Source of the DNA: Leptospira stimsonii
GTDB taxonomy: Bacteria > Spirochaetota > Leptospiria > Leptospirales > Leptospiraceae
Reading direction: 5' to 3'
Length of the DNA: 64,000 nucleotides
Assembly (NCBI RefSeq): GCF_003545885.1
Contig: NZ_QHCT01000002.1
Coordinates: 243,501 to 307,500 of the forward strand
Position numbers and translations under genes: made by a program. Positions within the stretch are counted from its first letter, which is position 1, and each line of letters opens with the position of its first letter. Positions 14,788 to 27,291 of this stretch are shown here, in pieces. A model generated the notes under the pieces. That model did no database searches and was not told the DNA's origin. It worked only from the letters and a program-made list of their open reading frames with translations.

Positions 14788-16239
14788 TTATCTCGCGCGA
14801 AAAACGAAGACCGTCTTCCCCAGACTGATCTCGTCGAAATCATAGAGGACCCGTGGTCTTAGAACCTTCTTCCCGTTGAGATACGTTCCTGCGTCTGAGA
14901 TAAGATCATAGAGAACGAACCGATTTTTAATCTTTCGAATTCTCGCGTGGAGTTTACTCACATTCGGATCGGCGACCAAAACATCGGACAAATCTCCGGC
15001 GCCCAAGGTCGTTTCGGCTTTCCGAATCGGAATTTGTTTTCCCGGAGTTCTTCCTTCCTTCTGAATCAAGGTCGCGAGGTCATAGGCTTCCGCCGCCTCG
15101 AACTCGGATTCGTTCACGGGAAGAGAACGAGCCACATACACTCCTTCCGGATTTGCATAGGGAGAAGAATGAAACTGATCTCCGTACATTCTTTGATAAA
15201 CTTCCCGTTCTTCCCCTCTCGCGTGGAACCTACGTTCCGCTTCTCCATTGGTAGAGCCTACGATTTCTTCCGGTTCTTTTTCCTTTTTGAACAAGAGCAA
15301 AAGTCCGATCAACGTAAGAATGACCAAAAAACCGATCGTGGGAAGAAACACGCCCGGACTCAAAAAAACAAAACGAAGCTGTTTTATCGCGCCGGGTTTG
15401 TACGAGTAGGTAAACTTTCCCCCTCGACTGGATTCCCAATCTCCCCGTAGAAAATCCCCTTCTCCTTTCCAAAAGTCGTCTTGAAACGGAGAATCATACT
15501 GAATCACTGCGGGATGTTTGTGGAAGTATTCCAAGTCCGTCAAAAAGCGGGAAACGGAATCGGGAGCGTCCAACTCATACAATTCTCCTCCATAAATTCG
15601 AACGAGTTCTTGGTTTGCGAAATTGCGCTTTCCTAAAACCTGAATGGGAAGACCGGAAGTGGACAAACCTTGTCTGAGTCCCGGAGGAAGTCTGTAGTCG
15701 AGATCGGAAACCAAAAGTGCAAGATAGGATTCTCTCGTTAAAATCGTATTCAATTTTTGGAATACAAGATCCAGGTTGACCCCCGTATTCCGATTGCTGA
15801 GAGAACCGGGAACCCGTGCCTTCAGGAGTGCGGTTTGTCGATCCAGATCCTTTTCTACGACGAGGAGATCGTCCGAAAAGAAGATAAAGCTAAAATGATC
15901 TTCTTCTCCGCTGGCCTGAATGATTTTTTGAATCAGACGAGTGTTGAAATTGTTTTCTTCCAGGCTCGTTCCGGACTGAACGAGGAAAACAGTATGAACC
16001 GGTCTGGCGCCTTCTTTACGTGTCACCTTCGGACGAAGAACCGTTCGGTTTTCCGAACCGCGAGATTCTCGGATGAGAAAGTTTTCTCTTTCGATCGGGA
16101 ATTGTTTTTTATCCCGGATGGAAAGTTGAATCGACGGAAACGAGGACGCGTCGATTTCCTCCATTATAAATGGGGATTTCTGGGCAAAAATCGGAAAGGT
16201 AAATAAAACCAGTGTTAGGAGGACTGCATAACCCATCAT
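14788..16239 (-). CDS. Membrane protein with degenerate VWA-like region and C-terminal FHA domain
   Basis: A signal peptide (MMGYAVLLTLVLFTFPIFAQ) is followed by a periplasmic region of about 270 residues resembling a von Willebrand A fold: VHTVFLVQSGTSLEENN at the metal-site position, and LALLVSDLDYRLPPGLR. The metal motif DxSxS is altered (VQSGTS), so metal binding is doubtful. One membrane helix (VFLPTIGFLVILTLIGLLLLF) precedes a cytoplasmic forkhead-associated domain at the C-terminus with TLGAGDLSDVLV, SKLHARI and GTYLNGKKV, which binds phosphothreonine. It may link an envelope event to a Ser/Thr kinase inside. It follows the ABC ATPase gene by 21 bases. No exact function is assigned. 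Confidence 0.75.
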   Translation of the reverse strand: MMGYAVLLTLVLFTFPIFAQKSPFIMEEIDASSFPSIQLSIRDKKQFPIERENFLIRESRGSENRTVLRPKVTRKEGARPVHTVFLVQSGTSLEENNFNTRLIQKIIQASGEEDHFSFIFFSDDLLVVEKDLDRQTALLKARVPGSLSNRNTGVNLDLVFQKLNTILTRESYLALLVSDLDYRLPPGLRQGLSTSGLPIQVLGKRNFANQELVRIYGGELYELDAPDSVSRFLTDLEYFHKHPAVIQYDSPFQDDFWKGEGDFLRGDWESSRGGKFTYSYKPGAIKQLRFVFLSPGVFLPTIGFLVILTLIGLLLLFKKEKEPEEIVGSTNGEAERRFHARGEEREVYQRMYGDQFHSSPYANPEGVYVARSLPVNESEFEAAEAYDLATLIQKEGRTPGKQIPIRKAETTLGAGDLSDVLVADPNVSKLHARIRKIKNRFVLYDLISDAGTYLNGKKVLRPRVLYDFDEISLGKTVFVFRAR

Positions 16240-16260
16240 TCGCTCGAGTAGTTTCTAAGA

Positions 16261-17028
<768 letters not shown>

Positions 17029-17036
17029 AAACTGGA

Positions 17037-17624
<588 letters not shown>

Positions 17625-17625
17625 C

Positions 17626-18399
17626 TTAGGTTGTACCCCTTTTTTTTCGTATCTGTTCCAATACTCGGAAGAATTCCGATTTTGCTTTTTCAAAATCTTG
17701 AAGCGAAAGATTTTCCGAATAAGGAGAATTTTCTTTTTGATTCCCGCTCACGTTTAAAAAATACAATTCGTCCGAAACGATCGACTTCATTCTTTTTGTG
17801 GAATTCGACTGGAAGAATTGTTCGAAATCCGGACCCATATAAACGAGAAGAATCGCAAGAAGGCTCGGCTTCAGACGGATGAGAACCTGCTGTTTCCAAA
17901 TCGGTTCCCAGATGTAAAAGTCTTTCCAAGATTCTTGGGAAGAACCAGATTCTCCGTATAAAACCTTCAAATCTTCAGCGATCCCCTCGGGTTGAAACCG
18001 GGAAAAAACGCTTTGTAGATCCGTGTGTTCGTAGGAAAGAATTCGGTTGAGTTCCGCTTCCGGAACAAAGACAACGCCGGAAATTTTTTCGCCTTGTAAG
18101 CTCAAAAAATTTCCCGTGGAAACGACGAGAGAATATTCCCGACCACTTTTTTCCTTTCCTTCAAGACGAAACAGTTTTGGACCGTTCTTTAGAATTTTAT
18201 AATATTTCGTTTCATGAACGATTCCGTTCGCCTTCTTCCGTGTTACAAAAAAACGATCCGCCTTTTCCCTAAGTTCGGAAAGTTCCCGTTTGTATCCGTA
18301 ACTTTCCCGAACGGGTGGCGCCTCTTCGGCGTGAACTTTTTTCTTTTTCCTTCTCCGAAAGAAGGAAAGGAATTTTTTAAAGAAAGACTTAACTCCCAT
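17626..18399 (-). CDS. Conserved hypothetical protein with FliG-like helical segments
   Basis: A 257-residue protein with a very basic N-terminus ([11 protein letters not shown]) and no signal peptide. Residues 116-150 ([28 protein letters not shown]) follow the pattern of the FliG middle-domain repeat, in which a helix ends EHPQ..A..L..L.P..A..VL. Residues 174-214 ([36 protein letters not shown]) resemble the next FliG repeat. This is a by-eye comparison and is an inference. If right, it would be a divergent FliG paralogue outside the flagellar operons. It overlaps the glycosyltransferase by 11 bases and ends one base before gmhA. Confidence 0.55.
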   Translation of the reverse strand: MGVKSFFKKFLSFFRRRKKKKVHAEEAPPVRESYGYKRELSELREKADRFFVTRKKANGIVHETKYYKILKNGPKLFRLEGKEKSGREYSLVVSTGNFLSLQGEKISGVVFVPEAELNRILSYEHTDLQSVFSRFQPEGIAEDLKVLYGESGSSQESWKDFYIWEPIWKQQVLIRLKPSLLAILLVYMGPDFEQFFQSNSTKRMKSIVSDELYFLNVSGNQKENSPYSENLSLQDFEKAKSEFFRVLEQIRKKRGTT

Positions 18400-19258
18400 A
18401 ACCCTCTTTCACGTTAGACGGCCTTTCGATGATCTTTTTTTCGAGCTCGTATTGTTTAGCGTCTTTGAGAAACGTGGAATATGCGGACGAGACCGCAATC
18501 ACCCAACCGGGAAAGCCGTCTAAAAAACCGAATTTAAAAAAATAGGTTTCGATGAATTTGGAAAAGGGTTTGTAGATCGTCCTAAGAATTGAAAAACGTT
18601 TTCCCTTTCTCTGTCTCGTCAGAGCGACAATCGAAGAAAACTGGTTGATCGTATTCACCTGGTGAGTGAGGTCGCGAAAACTATAGTGGATGATATCCCC
18701 GGAAAGTTTTCCGCCTTTTCCTTGGATGCTGATGTAATCGTGCGGATTTTCGCCGACCCAAAGGGCATTTCCTTTTTTAAAGATGCGATAACGAAACTGA
18801 GGATACCATCCGGAATAACGGATAAATCGTCCCATGTGAAAAGTAAGACGGGAAACTTGAAACCCGTTACGATCACTTTCGATCGGATCTTCTTTGAACT
18901 TACGAAGAGAACGTTGTAATTCGGGAGAAACTCGTTCATCCGCGTCCAAAGAAAGAATCCAGTCGAATTTGCAAAGTCCGATCGCGTCATTCTTCTGTTC
19001 GATATGACCTTTGAATTTCTGTTTGAAAAATCGAACGTTCGGATACGATTTCGAAATCGTTTCGGTTCGATCCGTACTAATCGAATCGAGAACCACGATT
19101 TCATCGGCGATCTCCAGACACGATTCGATACATGCACCGATATTTCTTTCTTCGTTGTAAGTGATGATAGCGACTGATAATTTTTTGCCCCGAGTGGAAG
19201 GAGCAGGATCGGTTTTTTTTTCCGTTTTCTTTTTCTTGGCTGGAATAGTTTTTCCCAT
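18389..19258 (-). CDS. Glycosyltransferase family 2, LPS core type (WaaE/LgtF-like)
   Basis: A GT-A fold enzyme of 289 residues. LSVAIITYNEERNIGACIES begins the nucleotide-binding domain, ADEIVVLDSISTDRT follows, and WILSLDADERVSPEL holds the metal-binding DxD-like motif. The remainder (HMGRFIRYSGWYPQFRYRIF, DIIHYSFRDLTHQVNTINQFS) matches the WaaE/KdtX group that adds a glucose to the heptose core. The N-terminus is a Lys-rich stretch of about 25 residues. It is the first gene of a run with gmhA and lies head-to-head with the O-antigen-ligase-like gene, supporting a role in LPS. Confidence 0.88.
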   Translation of the reverse strand: MGKTIPAKKKKTEKKTDPAPSTRGKKLSVAIITYNEERNIGACIESCLEIADEIVVLDSISTDRTETISKSYPNVRFFKQKFKGHIEQKNDAIGLCKFDWILSLDADERVSPELQRSLRKFKEDPIESDRNGFQVSRLTFHMGRFIRYSGWYPQFRYRIFKKGNALWVGENPHDYISIQGKGGKLSGDIIHYSFRDLTHQVNTINQFSSIVALTRQRKGKRFSILRTIYKPFSKFIETYFFKFGFLDGFPGWVIAVSSAYSTFLKDAKQYELEKKIIERPSNVKEGYGS

Positions 19259-19314
19259 CTGTTCGATTGATTCCCGGAATCAGTTCTTTTTTCTAATGGT
19301 AGAATGAATTCTTT

Positions 19315-19351
<37 letters not shown>

Positions 19352-19366
19352 TCCGAGGAGCAGACA

Positions 19367-21460
<2,094 letters not shown>

Positions 21461-21480
21461 AATTTGCAAAAGGAAAACCT

Positions 21481-21567
<87 letters not shown>

Positions 21568-21580
21568 GATACAAAGTGAC

Positions 21581-21655
<75 letters not shown>

Positions 21656-21778
21656 AAAGGTATGATTTTAAGAGAAAGTATGATGTCAATAGAAAAGTCT
21701 TTGTAGTCAGTCTTTACGCATCGTTTTACTGTTTCAAACCGTTTGGCCCAAAGAATCTACCGGATGGGGGAAATTTTT

Positions 21779-22228
21779 ATGAGTCAAAGAAGAAGCTACT
21801 TTTATCAGATGGATTCTCGTGGCCGAATCTTCCACGAAGGCACCGAGTTGAACGACCCACACTTCCTGGATTTTTTCATTTCCAGAATTCGTAAAAATGA
21901 AACTGGAGTTCATCCGGAATATCCTTACCTCTCTCTTTGTGCAGGCGAATGGAATTTTATCCAACCAACTACCACGATCTTCGTATTCCGAAAAAGGGAA
22001 TCGGAAAAACTTTTCTATTCTCCGGGTCGATTCGTTTTGTTCCAACCGGAACAATTGCGAATCCAAGGAAATTCTTTGCTCCACCCCGCACCGCAAGAAG
22101 AATGGGGTTCTTTTTCGAGCGAACTCCTTCTGGAATTCTCAAAACGAATCGAACAAAGGGAAGATGATCTTTATTTCCAAGAAAATTCGATGGAATTTAA
22201 GATTCAAGTTATCCCGGAATTATCGTAA
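21779..22228 (+). CDS. UPF0598/DUF4505 family protein (homologue of human C8orf82)
   Basis: A 149-residue cytoplasmic protein of unknown function. RRSYFYQMDSRGRIFHEGTE, then FLDFFISRIRKNETG, YPYLSLCAGEWNFI and LLHPAP follow the order and spacing recalled for the eukaryotic UPF0598 protein C8orf82 (YFYYVDHQGQLF.., FFSRLRPN..G, FPFLSPCGRERNF, LYHPAP). That makes the family assignment fairly firm although no function is known. The start is set at the ATG at 21779, preceded by GGGGG; the frame stays open 12 codons further up. It is a single gene between the tRNAs and the flavin-barrel cassette. Confidence 0.8.
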   Translation: MSQRRSYFYQMDSRGRIFHEGTELNDPHFLDFFISRIRKNETGVHPEYPYLSLCAGEWNFIQPTTTIFVFRKRESEKLFYSPGRFVLFQPEQLRIQGNSLLHPAPQEEWGSFSSELLLEFSKRIEQREDDLYFQENSMEFKIQVIPELS

Positions 22229-22525
22229 CGACTCGAATTCTCCAAAGCAGATTCAAAGAGAGAAAGGAGATTTTTCCAAACCGTTCTTTCTCAGCGTAAT
22301 ACCACTCCAAAGCTACTCCGAATTCCATCCGGTCAAATTATCATCTCGCAAGAAAATCAAATCGTAAAGTTCAATCAAACACTCCCTTTCTGTTACTTTA
22401 TATAATTTGAATATTCAACTAAATGAAACTCATTTTTTTCACCCACAAGCTTTGGAATAGAATTCTTCTTGCCCCGAATCCTCCGACGGAAAACGATAAT
22501 CCACTTTTAAAACAACGGAGGTAAA

Positions 22526-22990
22526 ATGTTATCCCAAGAAGATTTAGGCGAATTCAGCGGACCATTGTCGATCAGCATCGCCACGAGGAATGCGGATCTT
22601 AAACCACATTTTGCGAGAGGATTTGGAATCCGATACAACGAAAACAAAACGGAAATTACGGTGCTTGTCCCTCAGGTTGTCGCAGAGGCCTGCTTGGAGG
22701 ATATTCGGGAGAACGGCTTGATCGCTACAACCGTCGCCCACATGTCTTCTTTCAAAACGAGACAGTTCAAAGGAACTGTAAAACAAGTGAGTGATTGTTC
22801 CGAAGAGGATTACGAACTCATGCATCAAATCCGACAAGCGGGATCGGAAACCAGCTCCCTATTTTTTGGACCGAAAGCGGGAGAAGGTTGGGCCAAATAC
22901 AAAATCAAACCGGCGTTCGCGATTACGTTCGAACTTTCGGAATTGTTTGAACAATCGCCCGGAGCGAAAGCGGGAGAAAAATTGAAATGA
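22526..22990 (+). CDS. Pyridoxamine 5'-phosphate oxidase-like (flavin split-barrel) protein 1
   Basis: A 154-residue protein with features of the PNPOx-like FMN-binding split barrel: LSISIATRNADLKPHFARGFGI for the first strands, ITVLVPQ and LIATTVAHMSSFKTRQFKGTV for the central strands. It lacks a recognisable PdxH active site, so it is not the vitamin B6 enzyme. It begins with ACGGAGG six bases before the ATG. The stop overlaps the next gene, a second split-barrel protein, by four bases (ATGA), and an adenylate cyclase follows. The three probably work as one unit. FMN, F420 or haem binding is possible; the ligand cannot be told from sequence. Confidence 0.7.
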   Translation: MLSQEDLGEFSGPLSISIATRNADLKPHFARGFGIRYNENKTEITVLVPQVVAEACLEDIRENGLIATTVAHMSSFKTRQFKGTVKQVSDCSEEDYELMHQIRQAGSETSSLFFGPKAGEGWAKYKIKPAFAITFELSELFEQSPGAKAGEKLK

Positions 22991-23391
22991 TCTTAGAAGA
23001 AATCCAACCTTGTTTGCAAGGAGTTGTACCGAGTATCATGGTTACGTCCTCTAAAGAAGGAATTCCGAATGCGACCATCGTAAGTCAGGTGTATCAAGTC
23101 GACGAACGTCATGTGGCCATCTCGAATCAATTTTTCGGAAAAACGCATAAGAACGCGGTGGAAAATCGTCACGCACAACTTCAAGTTCTAAATCCGGAGA
23201 ATTTGGAACCTTGGCTTTTAGAAATCTACTATCAGAGAACGGAAACAGAAGGAGATTTGTTCGACGCGATGGAAATGCAACTGGAAGCGATCGCTTCCAT
23301 GTCCGGAATGAGCGACGTATTCAAACTCAAGGCCGCGGACATCTTCGAAGTTCGTTCCGTAAAAAATCTCATTGAAGCGAAGGAGACCTAA
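22987..23391 (+). CDS. Pyridoxamine 5'-phosphate oxidase-like protein 2
   Basis: A second, shorter split-barrel protein (134 residues). VVPSIMVTSSKEGIPNATIVSQVYQVDERHVAIS is the usual first half of the PNPOx-like fold, with the asparagine-containing PNATI turn, and KTHKNAVENRHAQLQVL follows. The C-terminus is helical. It is coupled by a four-base overlap to the first barrel and stops two bases before the GTG of the cyclase. In other bacteria such barrels occur fused or adjacent to GAF-cyclase proteins, which supports a sensing role for the cassette. Confidence 0.75.
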   Translation: MILEEIQPCLQGVVPSIMVTSSKEGIPNATIVSQVYQVDERHVAISNQFFGKTHKNAVENRHAQLQVLNPENLEPWLLEIYYQRTETEGDLFDAMEMQLEAIASMSGMSDVFKLKAADIFEVRSVKNLIEAKET

Positions 23392-23393
23392 TC

Positions 23394-24665
23394 GTGCCGA
23401 ACGATCAGGAAATCGAAGATTTCAAAAAACAATTCGTCGAGAACCAAAAAGGAATCGAAGAATTAAATCAAAAGCTTCACCGTAAAACCCGCGAAGTCGA
23501 AATCATCCAATCTATTTCTGCGGAAATCCTGAATACGCTGGATCTCGACCAAATCTTCGAGAGAATCATGAAGGTGATGGACGAGGTCTTTGGTTTCAAA
23601 CACGCCCTCATTCTTATGGTTCAGGACGGAACCGAAATCCTTAAAGTAGTCGCAAGCCGAGGCTATGAAGAAGTCGGAATCGGAGCCAAAGTGGAATTCG
23701 GACAGGGAGTCATCGGAGTCGTAGCAAAACGAAAAAAGATCATGCGAATGGTCGGAATTTCCACACAAATGCGTTATGCGGGACAGGTGGGTCAATCGAT
23801 GGGACGGGAAGAAAAAAAAATCGAACTCCCCGGCCTGAAAGACGCCAAAAGTCAGATCGCCATCCCACTTTTAGTGAAAGAAAGATTGCTCGGAGTATTC
23901 GCGGTGGAAAGTTCCGAGATGAACGCCTTTAAGTTGTTAGACGAAATGATATTGAGCATCGTGGGAAATCAGATCGCGGTCGCCATCGAAAACGCGTCCG
24001 CCTATCACACACAACAACAACTTTCCGAAGCGTACAGCCGTTTCGTTCCCAAAGAAACCCTTGCTCTATTGAGCAAACGATCCATCTTAGAAACCCAACT
24101 CGCCGATCAAACGGAAGGTCTGATGACCGTGATGTTTTCCGATATTCGCGGCTTTACGACCCTCTCCGAAAAAATGACACCCGGTGAGAACTTTCAATTT
24201 ATCAACGACTATTTGGGAAGAATCGCACCTGTGATTCGAGAACACCACGGTTTTATCGATAAATTTATCGGGGACGCAATCATGGCGATCTTTCCGAGTC
24301 GCGCGGAAGATGCGGTGGAGGCCGCGTTAGCGATGAGAAGAACTCTTCGAAAATTCAACGAAATCCGAAAGAGTCAAAACCAAGAAGCGGTCGATATCGG
24401 AATCGGAATTCATACGGGTCATCTGATGCTGGGAATCATCGGTCACGAGAATCGAATGGAATGTACGGTGATCGGAGACAGCGTAAATCTTGCTTCGCGA
24501 ATCGAAGGTCTGACGAAACAATTCGGTTGTCCGATCGTTGCAAGCGAAGTCACGATCGCCTCACTCAAAGATCCATCACGGTTTTCGCATGAATTTTTAG
24601 ACGAGGTGACGGTGAAAGGAAAATCGCAGGCTGTGAAAATGTATAAAATTGAGAGCGAGGATTGA
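23394..24665 (+). CDS. GAF domain-containing class III adenylate cyclase
   Basis: A 423-residue cytoplasmic signalling enzyme starting at a GTG. Order: coiled coil (1-40), GAF domain (about 45-200), linker (PKETLALLSKRS), then a class III cyclase domain (about 245-423). Metal aspartates are Asp250 (MFSDIRGFT) and Asp294 (FIGDAIMAIF); Lys290 and Thr358 are the base-selecting positions and point to ATP over GTP; Asn365 and Arg369 of VNLASR are the transition-state residues. All catalytic residues are present, so it should be active. It ends exactly where the convergent guaA gene ends. The two preceding split-barrel genes probably supply its signal. Confidence 0.9.
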   Translation: MPNDQEIEDFKKQFVENQKGIEELNQKLHRKTREVEIIQSISAEILNTLDLDQIFERIMKVMDEVFGFKHALILMVQDGTEILKVVASRGYEEVGIGAKVEFGQGVIGVVAKRKKIMRMVGISTQMRYAGQVGQSMGREEKKIELPGLKDAKSQIAIPLLVKERLLGVFAVESSEMNAFKLLDEMILSIVGNQIAVAIENASAYHTQQQLSEAYSRFVPKETLALLSKRSILETQLADQTEGLMTVMFSDIRGFTTLSEKMTPGENFQFINDYLGRIAPVIREHHGFIDKFIGDAIMAIFPSRAEDAVEAALAMRRTLRKFNEIRKSQNQEAVDIGIGIHTGHLMLGIIGHENRMECTVIGDSVNLASRIEGLTKQFGCPIVASEVTIASLKDPSRFSHEFLDEVTVKGKSQAVKMYKIESED

Positions 24666-26477
24666 TCATTCCCACTCGATCGTTCCCGGCGGTTTGTTCG
24701 TAAGATCGAAAAAGACGTAACGAATTCCGGGAATTTTAAGAACTTCCATTTTGATTTCCTTGAGAAGTTCTCGTTTCATCGGAAAAAAATTCGCCGTCAT
24801 CGCCTCTTGAGATTCCACAGGACGAAGAACGATACTTTTCTCAATCTCCTTTTCTCCGATCGGAAGAAGGACGACCGGCATTTGCCAGATTTGATTGTAA
24901 AGCCCCGCTTTGAAGATCAACGATTCTACAATAGAATCCGCTTCCCGAAGAAGATCGGAGCATTTTTTATCCAGTTGCATTCCTGTAAAACGAAAGGCCA
25001 GATTCTTCACATCCTTCTCAAAAGGAAGAAGAACGACCCGATTGATAAAGGAGAATTGATTGGAAAGATGAGTTGCGACCCGGTCCAGAGTTTTCCAATC
25101 CGTATCGATGTCGTTTAACACGACGCAGTTGGCATAGGATCTACGATCGCCCTTTACTCCGACGCTCGCGACGGGAAGAATTTTTCCGGACAACCCGTTC
25201 TGTGTGGAAAGATAAGAATCGATTTCTTTCTGATCCGAATCGGTACTCGTTTTTTCAACGGCGAGCATTCGAACGACAAGACCCGGACCGGGAAAAGGAT
25301 GGCGACCGACCCACTCCGGTTCCAGACCGAGAAGCAGACCTAAATCACGAACCTCGTCCTTATAAAGATCGCGAATCGGTTCGATCACCTTTCCTTCTTC
25401 GATGAGTTTTTGGATCGCTTCCACTCGATTGTGATGGGTCTTAATCGTATGAGAATGTTTAGTCCCGCCCGACTCGATCGTATCGGGATAGATCGTTCCT
25501 TGACCGAGGAGCCAATCTCCGTGTTCCAGATCCAATTCTTTCACAGCACGATCTCTCGCTTCCAGAAAAAGATTTCCTACGATCTTTCGTTTTTCTTCCG
25601 GATCCGATTTTCCCTTTAAACTTTCGTAAAATAGATTCGATTCGTCTCTCACTGTTAGGTGAATCTTCTGCGATTTGAGTTTGTCTTGCAAAGGGAGAAC
25701 TTCACCCTTTCGCATAAATCCGGTATCGATTAAAAAACCGAGAACTCTTTCGGTTCCAAGCGCCTTGCAGAGAAGAAGATAGGAAACCGTGGAATCGACT
25801 CCGCCCGAAACGAGCATAAAAACTTTTTGTTCCGGCTTTACGGTTTCTTGAATTTCTTTGATTTTTTCCTTGAGGAATTGATCGATTCCCCAAGTGCGAG
25901 AAGCGCCGCAGATCTGGATGAAATTCTCCAGAAGCACGGAGCCTTTTTCGCTGTGACTCACTTCCGCATGAAATTGAATTCCAAAAATTTTCTTGGAAGA
26001 ATTTTCTACGACCGCATATCCGCAGTCTTTGGAAGACGCGATTCTGGAAAAACCCGCCGGAAGTTTTACAACCTCGTCTGCGTGATTCATCCAGACTTGT
26101 TCCCCACCCACAAAATTCTTCAATAAAGAATTTCCGTTTTGTGAATGAAGTTCCAAGGAAGCCGGACCATATTCTCCCGTTCCGGAACGTTCTACAACTC
26201 CACCTAAGAGCTTCATGATGAGTTGATGACCGTAACAAATTCCTAATATAGGAATGCCGAGGTCGAAAAGTTTTGAAGAAATGCTGGGAGAATCCGGTTC
26301 GTAGACGCTTTCCGGTCCTCCGGAAAGAATGATGCCTGCGTATTTTTGATAACTGGAAAGAGGTTCTTCGTTGGAAAGAATTTCCGTATAAGCGCCGAGT
26401 CTTCGAATCCTGGATGCGATCAGGTGAGCATACTGCCCTCCGAAATCAACGACGGCAATTTTTTTTTGGATTTCCAT
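24666..26477 (-). CDS. guaA: GMP synthase (glutamine-hydrolysing), long type
   Basis: Converts XMP to GMP using glutamine. The class I amidotransferase domain has Cys81 in GICYGHQ and the His-Glu pair in FHAEVSHSE. The ATP-pyrophosphatase domain has the P-loop VSGGVDSTVS. The C-terminal dimerisation part is longer than in E. coli (603 against about 525 residues), and IKTHHN, GKVIEPIRDLYKDEVRDLG and the terminal KPPGTIEWE resemble the eukaryotic enzyme. An AGGGG ribosome site lies six bases before the ATG at 26477. It is divergent from queF and its stop directly abuts the cyclase stop. Confidence 0.95.
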   Translation of the reverse strand: MEIQKKIAVVDFGGQYAHLIASRIRRLGAYTEILSNEEPLSSYQKYAGIILSGGPESVYEPDSPSISSKLFDLGIPILGICYGHQLIMKLLGGVVERSGTGEYGPASLELHSQNGNSLLKNFVGGEQVWMNHADEVVKLPAGFSRIASSKDCGYAVVENSSKKIFGIQFHAEVSHSEKGSVLLENFIQICGASRTWGIDQFLKEKIKEIQETVKPEQKVFMLVSGGVDSTVSYLLLCKALGTERVLGFLIDTGFMRKGEVLPLQDKLKSQKIHLTVRDESNLFYESLKGKSDPEEKRKIVGNLFLEARDRAVKELDLEHGDWLLGQGTIYPDTIESGGTKHSHTIKTHHNRVEAIQKLIEEGKVIEPIRDLYKDEVRDLGLLLGLEPEWVGRHPFPGPGLVVRMLAVEKTSTDSDQKEIDSYLSTQNGLSGKILPVASVGVKGDRRSYANCVVLNDIDTDWKTLDRVATHLSNQFSFINRVVLLPFEKDVKNLAFRFTGMQLDKKCSDLLREADSIVESLIFKAGLYNQIWQMPVVLLPIGEKEIEKSIVLRPVESQEAMTANFFPMKRELLKEIKMEVLKIPGIRYVFFDLTNKPPGTIEWE

Positions 26478-26513
26478 TCCACCCCTCAGAGAACTTTGAT
26501 AGAGACTCGGATT

Positions 26514-26533
26514 CAGGAAAAAGAATTTTCCTG
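26514..26533. promoter_or_regulatory. Inverted repeat between guaA and queF
   Basis: CAGGAAAA-AGAA-TTTTCCTG is a perfect 8-base inverted repeat in the 96-base divergent gap. It could be a shared operator or a leader hairpin for either gene. No T-run follows it. Confidence 0.35.
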
Positions 26534-26573
26534 GGGGAAAGATTGAAAAGTCTGGTCATGAAAGGAACAATCC

Positions 26574-26975
<402 letters not shown>

Positions 26976-26992
26976 GGGATTTTAGGACGAAA

Positions 26993-27259
26993 ATGGATTC
27001 AGTTACCTTCTTAGGTTATCTCGCTTCTCTTTTGACTACGGTCTCCTTTCTTCCTCAGTTGATTCGGATCGTCATGGGCGGAAGCACAAAAGACATCTCG
27101 AGAAACATGTACATCGTCTTTGTTACGGGAGTTGTAATGTGGTTTGTTTACGGATGTCTCAAACAAGATTTTCCGATCATCTTAGCGAACATATTCACGT
27201 TCATTTTTACTTCGATCATTCTTTATTTTAAACTGCGAAACGACGCGAAGGGAGAATGA
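26993..27259 (+). CDS. SemiSWEET sugar transporter (MtN3/PQ-loop family)
   Basis: An 88-residue protein with three membrane helices, the half-size bacterial SWEET unit that dimerises to carry sugars. The PQ motif is in TTVSFLPQLIRI, and GGSTKDISRNMYIVF and WFVYGCLKQDFPIILAN fill the second and third helices. It closely resembles, from memory, the SemiSWEET of Leptospira biflexa whose structure is known. An AGGA ribosome site lies just before the ATG. It probably shares the queF message, though the two functions are unrelated. Confidence 0.93.
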   Translation: MDSVTFLGYLASLLTTVSFLPQLIRIVMGGSTKDISRNMYIVFVTGVVMWFVYGCLKQDFPIILANIFTFIFTSIILYFKLRNDAKGE

Positions 27260-27291
27260 GGAAAAAACAAGTTCTTTTCCAAGCATCCTTG

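Noticed and set aside
26478..26573. PreQ1 riboswitch before queF
   Set aside because: The small conserved preQ1 hairpin and A-rich tail are not present; only an inverted repeat is seen.
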